64,000 bases of DNA from Rugamonas rubra (lineage in GTDB: Bacteria; Pseudomonadota; Gammaproteobacteria; Burkholderiales; Burkholderiaceae_D): contig NZ_FOTW01000021.1 in assembly GCF_900114705.1 (NCBI RefSeq), positions 1 through 64,000 on the forward strand. The letters run 5' to 3'. The position numbers were made by a program, and so were the translations under genes. The notes beneath the pieces are model-generated. The model did not search any database. It saw only the letters and a program-made list of their open reading frames with translations, and had not been told where the DNA came from. Below are positions 1 to 10,459 of the stretch, one piece after another. Position 1 is the stretch's first letter. Every line of letters starts with the position of its first letter.

Positions 1-237
1 CAACGCCAAATCCAGCTCCCCCAGCACCTCAGCGATGGAGCGATGTCGATACAGCGCCAGCGCAATAACCAGCCAAACAACTTGCTGGGCCGGCAGACGG
101 CGGCGGCGAATGCTGGCCTTGCCATGTTCGGCCAGTGCGGCTTCAATCATTTCGTAAGGTAAATGCTCGCCGAATCGGTTCCAGTCGAACGGATCAGGCA
201 CTTCATTGGCGAACAGTATGGCATCGGATAGCATCAT
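1..237 (-). CDS. IS4-family transposase, N-terminal part (runs off the window)
   Basis: This is the first 79 codons of a transposase reading leftward off the window edge, starting MMLSDAILFANEVPDPFDW. The segment with RRRRLPAQQVVWLVIALALY followed by HRSIAEVL matches the N-terminal domain of IS4-family DDE transposases (E. coli IS4 has RKRRLPLEMMVW at the same place). The catalytic DDE residues lie outside the window. Base composition is clearly less G+C-rich than the neighbouring genes, consistent with a mobile gene. Two adjacent ATG codons exist (237 and 234); the outer one is used here. Completeness of the element cannot be judged. Confidence 0.85.
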   Translation of the reverse strand, partial: MMLSDAILFANEVPDPFDWNRFGEHLPYEMIEAALAEHGKASIRRRRLPAQQVVWLVIALALYRHRSIAEVLGELDLAL

Positions 238-303
238 GCCGAGAAGTTAACACAACGAAAACGCGTTTACAACCGCTATCGATTGCTTAAGTCAACGGCA
301 TTA
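1..303 (-). mobile_element. IS4-family insertion sequence, right-hand end
   Basis: The transposase start is followed by about 65 bases of A+T-richer DNA ending in CGGCATTA at 296-303. Read on the minus strand the end is TAATGCCGTTGACTTAAG, resembling IS4-family terminal inverted repeats (E. coli IS4 begins TAATGCCGATCAGTTAAG). The element boundary is therefore placed at about 302-303, directly against a GGGTCAGACCC palindrome. The other end is outside the window, so the terminal repeat pair and target duplication cannot be confirmed here. Confidence 0.7.
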
Positions 304-328
304 GGGTCAGACCCGAGGGTCTGACCCT
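303..328. repeat. GGGTCAGACCC palindrome, copy 1 (next to IS4 end)
   Basis: Arms AGGGTCAGACCC (303-314) and GGGTCTGACCCT (317-328) are perfect reverse complements around a GA loop. Each arm is itself a 5-1-5 palindrome (GGGTC-A-GACCC). It lies 22 bases beyond the stop of the leftward PEP-CTERM gene, so it could act as a transcription terminator as well as being a dispersed repeat. Related copies are at 10408 and 23334, and a variant is at 7687. Confidence 0.85.
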
Positions 329-349
329 GCGGCCAGCTAAAGGCGACGC

Positions 350-1426
350 TCAGCGGCCGTCGCGGCGGCGGCGGCGCGCGGCCATCAGGCCCATCAGGCC
401 CATGCCGCCCAACAGCATGGCGTAGGTGGTCGGTTCCGGCACCGGCGACAGGCTGACTTCGCCCAGGGTGTTGCCGCCGCTGTCGACGTTGAAGCCGATG
501 CCGTAGTCCGCCAGCTGGAGGCGGAACGGATCGCCCGAGCTGGCGTGCGAGCCGCTGACGTCGCCCGCCACCCAGTGGCCGTCGGTGTGGATGACGTCGC
601 CCGGCTCGAGGCCGCAGCCGCCGGTCGACATCGAGGCGGCGGCCATGCCGCGGGTGCAGCCGTCCCAGCTGCTCCAGCCCTCGGGCACCACGAAGTCGCC
701 CGGCGGCACCCAGCGGTCCGGGCCGGCGACGGTGTTGCCGTTGGCGGCGGTGCTGAGGGTGTAGGTCAGCTGGATGGTCTCGCCGGCGTTGATGACGCCC
801 AGGTCGACGTCGCGCGACAGGCCGTTCACGGTGTACAAGGTGTCGCCGCCGGTGTACAGCGAGGCGTCGCCGATGCTGGTGAAGCTGGTGCCGCCGGCGT
901 CGCTGCGCAGCCAGGCGGCGCTGTTCCACACCGAATTGGAGCCGCGCTGCAAGTTGAAGCTCAGGCCGGCCTCGACGTACTGGTTGCCGGTCAGCGCGCT
1001 GCCGATGCTGTTGTGCAGCGCGCCGGGGGTGATCTGGAAGTGGAAGCTGCCGAGCTGGGCGACGGCGCTGGTGTTGGTGAACGACTGGACGATCTTGAAG
1101 CCGCCATTGACCGCGTAGATGCCGGCGCCGGAGGCGCGGCTGCCGAAGCTGCCGTTGACGTCGCCGTAGCTGTGCAGGCCGGTCTCGCTGCGGCCGGCGC
1201 CGTTGCTGAAGTTGAGCACGTCGACGCTGCCGCTGCTGTTGGCCGGGAAGCTGTCGACCAGCGCGGTGCTGGCGTTGCCGTCGTAGGAGTAGTTGCCGTT
1301 GGCGACCATCGAGCTGACCTGGGCCAGGGCGGCCGGGCTGAGGCAGCTCAGCGCGGCGCCGATGGCCAGGCAGCTCAGGCGGGCGGCGCTGAAGGGGTGT
1401 TTGGACTCGGTTTTGCTGGTGCGCAT
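350..1426 (-). CDS. PEP-CTERM sorting-domain protein
   Basis: A 358-residue exported protein. The N terminus has a basic start, a hydrophobic core and an AxA site (LSPAALAQ) consistent with Sec signal cleavage near residue 36. The middle is Ser/Gly/Asn/Thr-rich, with no domain I recognise. The C terminus has the complete sorting signal: VPEPTTYAML, a hydrophobic helix (LLGGMGLMGLMAA) and a basic tail RRRRRDGR. Such proteins are cleaved by exosortase and are usually surface or matrix proteins made alongside EPS. GGAGAA lies 6 bases before the ATG. A TATAAT on the minus strand at 1499-1504 lacks a good -35, so activation (for example by PrsR) is possible but not shown. Confidence 0.93.
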   Translation of the reverse strand: MRTSKTESKHPFSAARLSCLAIGAALSCLSPAALAQVSSMVANGNYSYDGNASTALVDSFPANSSGSVDVLNFSNGAGRSETGLHSYGDVNGSFGSRASGAGIYAVNGGFKIVQSFTNTSAVAQLGSFHFQITPGALHNSIGSALTGNQYVEAGLSFNLQRGSNSVWNSAAWLRSDAGGTSFTSIGDASLYTGGDTLYTVNGLSRDVDLGVINAGETIQLTYTLSTAANGNTVAGPDRWVPPGDFVVPEGWSSWDGCTRGMAAASMSTGGCGLEPGDVIHTDGHWVAGDVSGSHASSGDPFRLQLADYGIGFNVDSGGNTLGEVSLSPVPEPTTYAMLLGGMGLMGLMAARRRRRDGR

Positions 1427-1728
1427 GCGGTTCTCCGTGGTGAATGAATGAATGTCGGCCGGCGCCGGCGCCTTGGGGCGGCGGCTGGAATTGCCAATAT
1501 TATATCGATTGTCACTTGAGTACGCTTAAATATTTGCCAAGATAAATCCATTTTCTTGCCTTTTGTGCATTTTCACGCGGGACCGCAGGTTGCCGGGGCG
1601 GCGAGGGCGGGAACTCGGTGGAAGACATGGCGATCTCCGGTGGTGGCGGGAGAGTCGATCGTGCCATGTTTTAAAATTGCCACCATGGAAATGCTCAACA
1701 AAAAGCAACTATTGAGTCGATGCAATTT

Positions 1729-3447
1729 TTATTCGACGCCGCCGGCGCGCTGGCGTGGCGCGACGGCCGGCGCCGGCAGCAGGCGCTGACGGCCGCGCTG
1801 GCTTTGCAGCGTCGTCACGCTGGCGACGCCGCGCGGGCCGGTGGCGCCGCGTCCGTCGGCGCCGGCTGGTGTTGCCGCCGCCGCCGCGCCCAGCTTGAAC
1901 ACGCCGACCGCGCCGAGCAGGTGGGCGGCCTGCTGTTGCATGGTCGAGGCGGCCGCCGTGGCCTGTTCGACCAGCGCCGCGTTCTGCTGCGTGGTCTGGT
2001 CCATCGAGGCGATGGCCTGGTTGACGTGCTCGATGCCGGACAGCTGCTCGCGGCTGGCGGCGGCGATCTCGCCCATGATGCCGGTGACCCGCGCCACGCT
2101 GGCGACGATCTCGTCCATGGTGCTGCCGGCCTGGTCGACCAGGCGGGCGCCGGCGTCGACCTGGGCCACCGAGTCGCCGATCAGCGCCTTGATCTCGTGG
2201 GCGGCGGCGGCCGAGCGCTGGGCCAGCACGCGCACCTCGTTGGCGACCACGGCGAAGCCACGGCCCTGTTCGCCGGCGCGCGCCGCCTCGACCGCCGCGT
2301 TGAGCGCCAGAATGTTGGTGCGGAAGGCGATGCCGTCGATGACGCCGATGATGTCGACGATCTTGCGCGAAGCGGTGTTGATGTTGGCCATGGTGCCGAC
2401 CACCTGGCTGACCACGGCGCCGCCCCGGCCGGCCACCGCCGAGGCCGAGCGGGCCAGCGCGTCGGCCTGCTCGGCGTTGGCGGCGTTTTGCTTGACGGTG
2501 GCGGTGAGTTGCTCCATCGACGAGGCGGTCTCCGCCAGCTCGCCGGCCTGGCGCTCGGTGCGGGCCGACAGGTCGAGGTTGCCGGCGGCGATCTCGGCCG
2601 AGGCGGTGGCGATGGTGTCGGTGCCGCCGCGCACCTCGCCGACAATGCCGACCAGGCTGGCGTTCATCTCGCGCAGCGCCTGCGACAACTGGCCGATCTC
2701 GTCGCGCGAGCGCACCTCGATCTGCGAGCTGAGGTCGCCGCCGGCGACGGTGCGCGCCACCCGCACGGCGTGCTTGATCGGGCGCACGATGCCGCGCGTG
2801 ATATACCAGGCCGTGAACAGGCTGAGCAGGCCGCCGGCCACGCCCAGCGCGATCATCGCCGTGGCGAAGGTGCGCGCCTGCTGCGAGGCCTCGGCGCCGC
2901 CGGCGCGCATCTGCGCCACCTGCACGGCGATCAGCTGGTCGAGCGCGGCCTTGGCGGCGGCGTGGGCCGGGCCGGCCTGCTGGTAGAGCTGGGCGACGGC
3001 GCGGTCGCGTTCGCCGCCGCGCACCATGGCCAGCAGCTTATCGCGGCCCGGCAGGTAGCGGGCGCGGGCGTCCCGCAGCGCCGCCTGCGGCGTTGCGCCG
3101 TTGGCCTGCGCCGTATGCGGCGCGGCCACGGCCGGCAGGGCGTCGTAGCGGGCCAGCAGCTGCTCGACCGCCTTGCCGCTGTGCTCGATGCGGGCCAGTT
3201 GCTCGGCCTGCTCGGAGTCGCCGGCCAGCAGCAGGTCGCGCAGTCCGGCCGCCTGGCTTTCCAGCGCGTCCTTCAACTGGTTGAGCAGACTGATCTGGTC
3301 ATAGCGCAGGTGCACCGTCTGTTCGATCTCGGCGCCGGTGCGGCGCAGGCCGGCCGCGCCCATGCCCACCACCACGGCCAGCATCAGTGTTGTCAGGGAA
3401 AAAGCGATGGTCAGCCGGTAGCCGATCTTGATGTTTGCGATATTCAT
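1729..3447 (-). CDS. methyl-accepting chemotaxis protein
   Basis: A 572-residue chemoreceptor reporting ligand or redox signals to CheA/CheW at the inner membrane. From the chosen start (MNIANIKIGYRL) it shows a first membrane helix at about 10-30, a mostly helical periplasmic region of about 150 residues (four-helix-bundle type), a second membrane helix, a HAMP region (IVRPIKHAVRVAR) and the long cytoplasmic coiled coil. The signalling tip is intact (NILALNAAVEAARAGEQGRG). No C-terminal CheR/CheB-binding pentapeptide is visible. The reading frame is open upstream to 3627. ATGs at 3471 and 3483 are alternatives, and none has a convincing ribosome site, so the start is uncertain. No che genes lie nearby. 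Confidence 0.92.
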   Translation of the reverse strand: MNIANIKIGYRLTIAFSLTTLMLAVVVGMGAAGLRRTGAEIEQTVHLRYDQISLLNQLKDALESQAAGLRDLLLAGDSEQAEQLARIEHSGKAVEQLLARYDALPAVAAPHTAQANGATPQAALRDARARYLPGRDKLLAMVRGGERDRAVAQLYQQAGPAHAAAKAALDQLIAVQVAQMRAGGAEASQQARTFATAMIALGVAGGLLSLFTAWYITRGIVRPIKHAVRVARTVAGGDLSSQIEVRSRDEIGQLSQALREMNASLVGIVGEVRGGTDTIATASAEIAAGNLDLSARTERQAGELAETASSMEQLTATVKQNAANAEQADALARSASAVAGRGGAVVSQVVGTMANINTASRKIVDIIGVIDGIAFRTNILALNAAVEAARAGEQGRGFAVVANEVRVLAQRSAAAAHEIKALIGDSVAQVDAGARLVDQAGSTMDEIVASVARVTGIMGEIAAASREQLSGIEHVNQAIASMDQTTQQNAALVEQATAAASTMQQQAAHLLGAVGVFKLGAAAAATPAGADGRGATGPRGVASVTTLQSQRGRQRLLPAPAVAPRQRAGGVE

Positions 3448-3483
3448 TGGGCGCTTATTGTTGTTGTCCATTGTCGTCGCCAT

Positions 3484-3850
3484 CGCCGGCTCGGGCCGCT
3501 GATTGGCGTTCCTTGTGCAACCCGGCGTCTCCTCCGGGCCGAGCAAGTGTAGCAGCGAGCGCTTTGCAGATCTAGCAATATTTCTTTGTAGAGTAACAAC
3601 ACTAATTGCAGTTCTTGACGGAAGCAAGATTTACTGAAACGTATCATCAGCGCGCCCCGGCTAGACCGGCATGCGCTGGCCGGGTGCGCCGCACGGCGTC
3701 CCGCCGATGTGAATGAATTGTCAAAATTTCCACATGCTATTCGCTTGCAAGTCATACTGTTGAAACACGGATTGCATACCATGCCGGTGGCCTCACCACT
3801 TGATGGATGCCAGCGGCCACCGTCCCTCGCAGAACCCCCGGGTTTCCTTT
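3484..3850. other. intergenic region between divergent chemoreceptor and TonB receptor genes
   Basis: A relatively A+T-rich stretch (about 3570-3790) that must hold the promoters of both flanking genes. It contains a TTGCAA hexamer at 3745-3750, but no -10 at a good distance in either direction was found. I could not recognise a sigma-28 (FliA) promoter for the chemoreceptor. Confidence 0.5.
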
Positions 3851-6282
<2,432 letters not shown>

Positions 6283-6286
<4 letters not shown>

Positions 6287-7641
6287 GCGTCGATCAGCAA
6301 CGCCGCCACTGGCTGTGCGCCGGGGCGCTGATGCCCTTGGCGCCGGCCTTGGCGGGCGCCGCGCCGGTCACGCCGGTCACTCCGGCGGCGCCAGCGTTCG
6401 AGGCGGGCGCCTCGGCGGCCCAGTTGGCGGCCGCCGTGCCGCGCGCGCCGGCCGGCGTGACGCCGGCCGCGCTGGCGGCCGACCAAGGCTACTGGTCCGA
6501 GGTGGCCGCGCAGTACGACGTCACCGAGCGCGTCGTGCAGTTGGAGAACGGCTACTGGGGCGCGATGGCGCGGCCCGTGCTGCAAGCCTACCAGGGGCTG
6601 ACGGCGAAGGTGAACCACGACAATGCGTGGTACGCCCGCAAGGACTTCCCGGCCGAGTTCGAGGCGGTGCGGGCCAGCGCCGCCGCCGCGCTGGGCGTCG
6701 GGCTGGACGAGATCGTGCTGACCCGTGGCGCCACCGAGGCGCTGCAGGCGCTGATCGGCGGCTACAACCGGCTGGCGCCGGGCGACACCGTGCTGTGCGC
6801 CGACGTCGACTACGACGCCATGATCGCCGCCATGCGCTGGCTCAAGCAGCGCCGTGGCGTCGAGGTGGTGTCGATTAATCTGCCCGAGCCGTTTAGCTAC
6901 GAAGGCGTGATCGACTGCTACGCCAAGGCGATGGCGCGCCATCCGCGCCTGAAGATGATGCTGCTCACCCACGTCAACCACCGCAACGGCATGCAACTGC
7001 CGGTCGCCGAGATCAGCCGCATGGCGCGCCAGCGCGGCGTCGACGTGATCGTCGACACCGCGCACGGCTTCGGCCAACTGGACATGCGCATTCCCGACCT
7101 GCAGGCCGACTTCGCCGGCATCAACCTGCACAAGTGGATCGGCGCGCCGGTCGGCGTGGGCGCCGTCTACATCAAGCGCGGCCGGGTGCGCGACATCGAT
7201 CCCTACATGGGCGAGCAGGACGGCGACGACGTGCGCACGCGCGTGCACACCGGCACGGCCAACTTCGCCGCCTTCCTGGCGCTGCCGCTGGCGTTCGAGG
7301 TGCACCAGCGCATCGGCGTGGCCAACAAGCAGGCGCGGCTGCAGCGGCTGCGCAACCGCTGGGTCGACGCCGCGCGCGGCATCGCCGGCATCGAGCTGCT
7401 GGCCTCGGCCGACCCGCGTTTGAGCAGCGCGATCGCCGCCTTCCGTCTGAAGGGGCAGGCGACGGCGGCGCAGAACCAAGCCTTGATGAAGCGGCTGGTG
7501 GTGGAGCACGGCGTGTTCACCATCCACCGTGAAGGCCTGGCCTCGGGCGCCTGCGTGCGCGTGACGCCGTCGCTGTTCACCTCCGAGGCGCAGGTCGACC
7601 GCCTAGTGGCGGCGTTACATAAAGTCGCCAAGCAGGGCTAA
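6283..7641 (+). CDS. class V aminotransferase, isopenicillin-N-epimerase-like, Tat-type export signal
   Basis: A 452-residue fold-type I PLP enzyme of the NifS/CefD superfamily. The start is TTG at 6283, overlapping the receptor stop as TTGA, with AAGGTG 7 bases upstream. The N terminus (QQRRHWLCAGALMPLAPALA) is a twin-arginine-like signal, so the enzyme probably acts in the periplasm. Family landmarks include ENGYWGAM, LTRGATEALQALIGGYNRL, the PLP aspartate region VDVIVDTAHGFGQLD and the Schiff-base lysine in INLHKWIGAP near residue 283. Members called isopenicillin N epimerase are seldom proven, and the true substrate is unknown. Coupling to a TonB receptor suggests it processes an imported amino-acid-like compound. 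Confidence 0.87.
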
Positions 7642-7686
7642 GGGCCCAGCAGACCGTCCGACCGCAGCATGGTGCACCGCGCACGG

Positions 7687-7776
7687 CGGGGTCAGTGCCG
7701 ACATTCGGACACGAGCTCAACCACAGCCAGACATCTTTACTGCCGAGGCTGTGTCCGAATGTCGGCACTGACCCCG
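7687..7776. repeat. 26-bp perfect inverted repeat, MITE/REP-like, between convergent genes
   Basis: Arm 7687-7712 (starting CGGGGTCAGTGCCGACATTC) is the exact reverse complement of 7751-7776, separated by a 38-base loop. The outer ends share GGGGTCAG with the GGGTCAGACCC palindromes elsewhere in the window. It sits 45 bases past the aminotransferase stop and 42 bases past the stop of the convergent aldehyde dehydrogenase, so it could terminate both transcripts. Its right edge begins two tandem copies of TGACCCCGGTTGC. Confidence 0.85.
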
Positions 7777-7795
7777 GTTGCTGACCCCGGTTGCG
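7770..7795. repeat. short tandem duplication TGACCCCGGTTGC x2
   Basis: Two adjacent copies of a 13-base unit overlap the right edge of the long inverted repeat. They are followed by further GGTTGC fragments, suggesting slippage or repeated element ends. Confidence 0.6.
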
Positions 7796-7818
7796 CGGTT
7801 GCGGTTGCTGCGTCTACT

Positions 7819-9249
7819 TCACACGCCGCAGTAGGCGGTTTTGACGGTGGTGAAGAACTCGGCGGCGTACGTGCCCTGCTCGCGCGAGCCGAAGCTGGAG
7901 CCCTTGGTGCCGCCGAACGGCACGTGGTAGTCGACGCCGGCGGTGGCCACGTTGACCATCACCATGCCGGCCTGGGCGTGGCGCTTGAAGTGGCTGGCGT
8001 GCTTCAGCGACGTCGTGCAGATGCCGCTCGACAGGCCGAACTCGGTGTCGTTGGCCAGGGCCAGGGCGTGCTCGTAGCTGTCGGCCGGGATCACGCTGGC
8101 GACCGGGCCGAAGATCTCTTCGCGGCTGATGCGCATGTCGTTGCTGCAGTCGGTGAACAGGGCCGGGCGCAGGAAGAAGCCGGGAGTGGCGCAGGCGACC
8201 CGCTCGCCGCCGAAGGCCAGCGTGGCGCCCTCGTCGCGGCCGATGCGGATGTATTCCATGTCCTGCTCGAGCTGGCTGGCGTCGACCACCGGGCCGATGT
8301 CGACCCCGGCGGCGAGCGCGTCGCCGATGGTCAGCGTCGCCAGCTTCTCTTTGACGGCGGCGACGAAGGCCGGGTAGATGCCTTTTTCGACGATCAGCCG
8401 GCTCGAGGCGGTGCAGCGCTGGCCGGTGGAGAAGAAGGAGCCTTGCACGGCGCAGTTGACGGCGTTGGCCAGGTCGGCGTCGTTGAGCACGATCATCGGG
8501 TTCTTGCCGCCCATTTCGATCTGCACCTTGGCCATGCGGCCGATGGCGGCCTGGGCCACCTTGGCGCCGGTGGCGGCCGAGCCCGTGAAGCTGATGGCGT
8601 TGACGCGGCGGTCGTTGAGCAGGGCCTGGCCGACCACGCTGCCACGGCCCATGACCAGGTTGAACACGCCCGGCGGCAGGCCGGCGCGGCTGATGATCTC
8701 GGCCAGCGCCCAGGCGCTGGCGGGCACCAGTTCGGCCGGTTTGATCAGCACGCAGTTGCCGTAGGCCAGGGCGGGGGCGATCTTCCAGGCCGGGATGGCG
8801 ATGGGGAAGTTCCACGGCGCGATGATGCCGACCACGCCGACCGGCTCGCGGGTGATCTCCACGTCCAGGTTGGGCCGCACGGAGGGCAGCTTGTCGCCGC
8901 GCAGGCGCAGGCATTCCTGGGCGAAGAATTTGAAGATGGCGCCGGCGCGGGCCGCTTCGCCTATGCCTTCGGGCTTGGTCTTGCCTTCCTCGCGGGACAA
9001 CAGGATGCCCAGTTCCTCCTTGCGGGCCAGAATCTCGCTGCCGATCTTGTCGAGGGCGTCGGCGCGCATTTGCACGTTCGACAGTGCCCAGCCGGGCGCG
9101 GCGGCGGCGGCGGCGGCAATGGCCAGCTCGGCCTGCTGCGCGTCGGCCTGGGCGTAGTGGCCGATGACGTCGTCCGTGTTGGAGGGGTTGATGTTGGCTG
9201 CCGAGGTGGCGCCGTCGATCCAGGCGCCGTTGATGTAGTTCTGTTTCAT
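7819..9249 (-). CDS. NAD(P)-dependent aldehyde dehydrogenase (possibly 2,5-dioxovalerate type)
   Basis: A 476-residue cytosolic member of the ALDH superfamily, of normal length. Visible motifs are the Rossmann entry APWNFPIAIPAWKIAPAL, the cofactor loop FTGSAATGAKV, the general-base glutamate in QIEMGGKNP and the nucleophilic cysteine in STGQRCTASSRLIV. REEIFGPVASV and PFGGTKGSSFGSREQG lie near the end. Overall pattern and N terminus resemble alpha-ketoglutarate-semialdehyde dehydrogenases of sugar-acid breakdown, but no sugar-acid genes are adjacent, so the substrate is an inference. The gene converges on the aminotransferase gene across the inverted repeat. Confidence 0.92.
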   Translation of the reverse strand: MKQNYINGAWIDGATSAANINPSNTDDVIGHYAQADAQQAELAIAAAAAAAPGWALSNVQMRADALDKIGSEILARKEELGILLSREEGKTKPEGIGEAARAGAIFKFFAQECLRLRGDKLPSVRPNLDVEITREPVGVVGIIAPWNFPIAIPAWKIAPALAYGNCVLIKPAELVPASAWALAEIISRAGLPPGVFNLVMGRGSVVGQALLNDRRVNAISFTGSAATGAKVAQAAIGRMAKVQIEMGGKNPMIVLNDADLANAVNCAVQGSFFSTGQRCTASSRLIVEKGIYPAFVAAVKEKLATLTIGDALAAGVDIGPVVDASQLEQDMEYIRIGRDEGATLAFGGERVACATPGFFLRPALFTDCSNDMRISREEIFGPVASVIPADSYEHALALANDTEFGLSSGICTTSLKHASHFKRHAQAGMVMVNVATAGVDYHVPFGGTKGSSFGSREQGTYAAEFFTTVKTAYCGV

Positions 9250-9430
9250 GGTTGTCCGCTTTTCTTGAAGGAAGTGGGGGTGTCGGCATTATCCACGTTT
9301 TGCCGGATTTTGCGATATGAAACCTTGCGAAAACAGTCAGGCCGGCGCGGCTGTGGCGGGATGGTGACGGATTTCACTTGAAGATTGAAGTATGTTACAG
9401 TTTTGACAGCTTATTGACTCGGGAGAAGGA

Positions 9431-10357
9431 ATGCGCGCATTGAAATGGTTGTTGGGCGGCGTGGTCGCCGTGGTGGTGGCTGGCACCGGTTTCGTCTACG
9501 CGATGCCGGAACAGGCGGCCCGTTTGGCCATCCAGGCGGAGCGCCAGCGCGCCGGCCTGGTGCGCAAGGAGGTCGACCTGCCGGGCGGCCTGCACAGCGC
9601 CTATTTGGAGGGTGGCCAGGGCGAGCCCTTGATACTGTTGCACGGTTTCGGCGCCAACAAGGACAACTTCCTGCGCGTGGCGCGCCAGTTGACGCCGCAC
9701 TACCGCGTCATCGTGCCGGACTTGACCGGCTTCGGCGAGTCGTCCCGTCCGGACGGGGCCGACTACATGCCGGCGGCGCAGGCCGAGCGGGTGCGCGCGC
9801 TGGCGCAGGCGCTGGGCCTGCGCCGCCTGCACCTGGGCGGCAGTTCGATGGGCGGCCAGATCGCCATGAGCTACGCGGTGCTGCATCCGGACGAGGTGGC
9901 CAGCCTGTGGCTGCTCGATCCGGCCGGCGTGTGGAGCGCGCCGCGCAGCGAGCTGGGCGACATCTACGTGACCACCGGGCGCAATCCGCTGGTGGCCCAC
10001 AACGAGGCCGAGTTCGCCGAGACCATCGCCTTCGTGATGAGCGATCCGCCCTTCGTGCCCGGCCCCATCGTCAAGGCCATGGCGCAGGAGCCGATCCGCA
10101 ACGCGGCGCTGGCCGAGAAGATCTTCAAGCAGTTCACCGCCGACTCGCTGGAGGGCCGGGTCAAGGGCCTGGCCACGCCGACGCTGATCGTCTGGGGCGA
10201 TCAGGACCGGGTGATCCACGTCGACAGCGGCGCCGTGCTGCAGAAACTGCTGCCGCGCTCGCAGCTGATCGTCATGCCCGGCGTCGGCCACCTGCCGATG
10301 ATAGAGCGGCCGCAGCAGAGCGCCGACGACTATCTGCGCTTCCGCGCCGCTTTGTGA
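9431..10357 (+). CDS. alpha/beta hydrolase, lipase/esterase-like, membrane anchored or exported
   Basis: A 308-residue alpha/beta-fold hydrolase. An N-terminal hydrophobic segment (LLGGVVAVVVAGTGFVYA) is a membrane anchor or signal. The oxyanion loop is LILLHGFGANKDNF, the nucleophile elbow GGSSMGGQ lies near residue 139, the acid is probably in WGDQDRV, and the histidine is in GVGHLPMIERP. The layout resembles Moraxella/Psychrobacter-type cold lipases, but the substrate is not proven. GGGAGAAGGA directly precedes the ATG. It is a single gene ending at a palindrome between convergent genes. Confidence 0.88.
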   Translation: MRALKWLLGGVVAVVVAGTGFVYAMPEQAARLAIQAERQRAGLVRKEVDLPGGLHSAYLEGGQGEPLILLHGFGANKDNFLRVARQLTPHYRVIVPDLTGFGESSRPDGADYMPAAQAERVRALAQALGLRRLHLGGSSMGGQIAMSYAVLHPDEVASLWLLDPAGVWSAPRSELGDIYVTTGRNPLVAHNEAEFAETIAFVMSDPPFVPGPIVKAMAQEPIRNAALAEKIFKQFTADSLEGRVKGLATPTLIVWGDQDRVIHVDSGAVLQKLLPRSQLIVMPGVGHLPMIERPQQSADDYLRFRAAL

Positions 10358-10407
10358 CGCCACCGCTTACAAGGCCCAAACAGTAGCATCAGCGCGTGCG
10401 TCAGTTC

Positions 10408-10433
10408 AGGGTCAGACCCTAGGGTCTGACCCT
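10408..10433. repeat. GGGTCAGACCC palindrome, copy 2 (between convergent genes)
   Basis: Arms AGGGTCAGACCC (10408-10419) and GGGTCTGACCCT (10422-10433) flank TA, giving a perfect 26-base palindrome. It lies 50 bases after the hydrolase stop and 26 bases from the stop of the convergent PepSY gene, so it is well placed as a bidirectional terminator. Confidence 0.85.
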
Positions 10434-10459
10434 CAACGCCCGCGCGGCGGCCAGGTCCG

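Noticed and set aside
1440..1560. Sigma-54 (-24/-12) promoter for the PEP-CTERM gene
   Set aside because: Several TTGGCA sequences occur, but none has GC at the required 10-base distance from GG except a poor match (TGGATTTATCTTGGCA), so no call is made.
1720..3552. Long rightward open frame opposite the chemotaxis receptor
   Set aside because: It is the shadow of a clear receptor gene: Gly/Ala/Arg/His-rich product without motifs, produced by high G+C at third positions.
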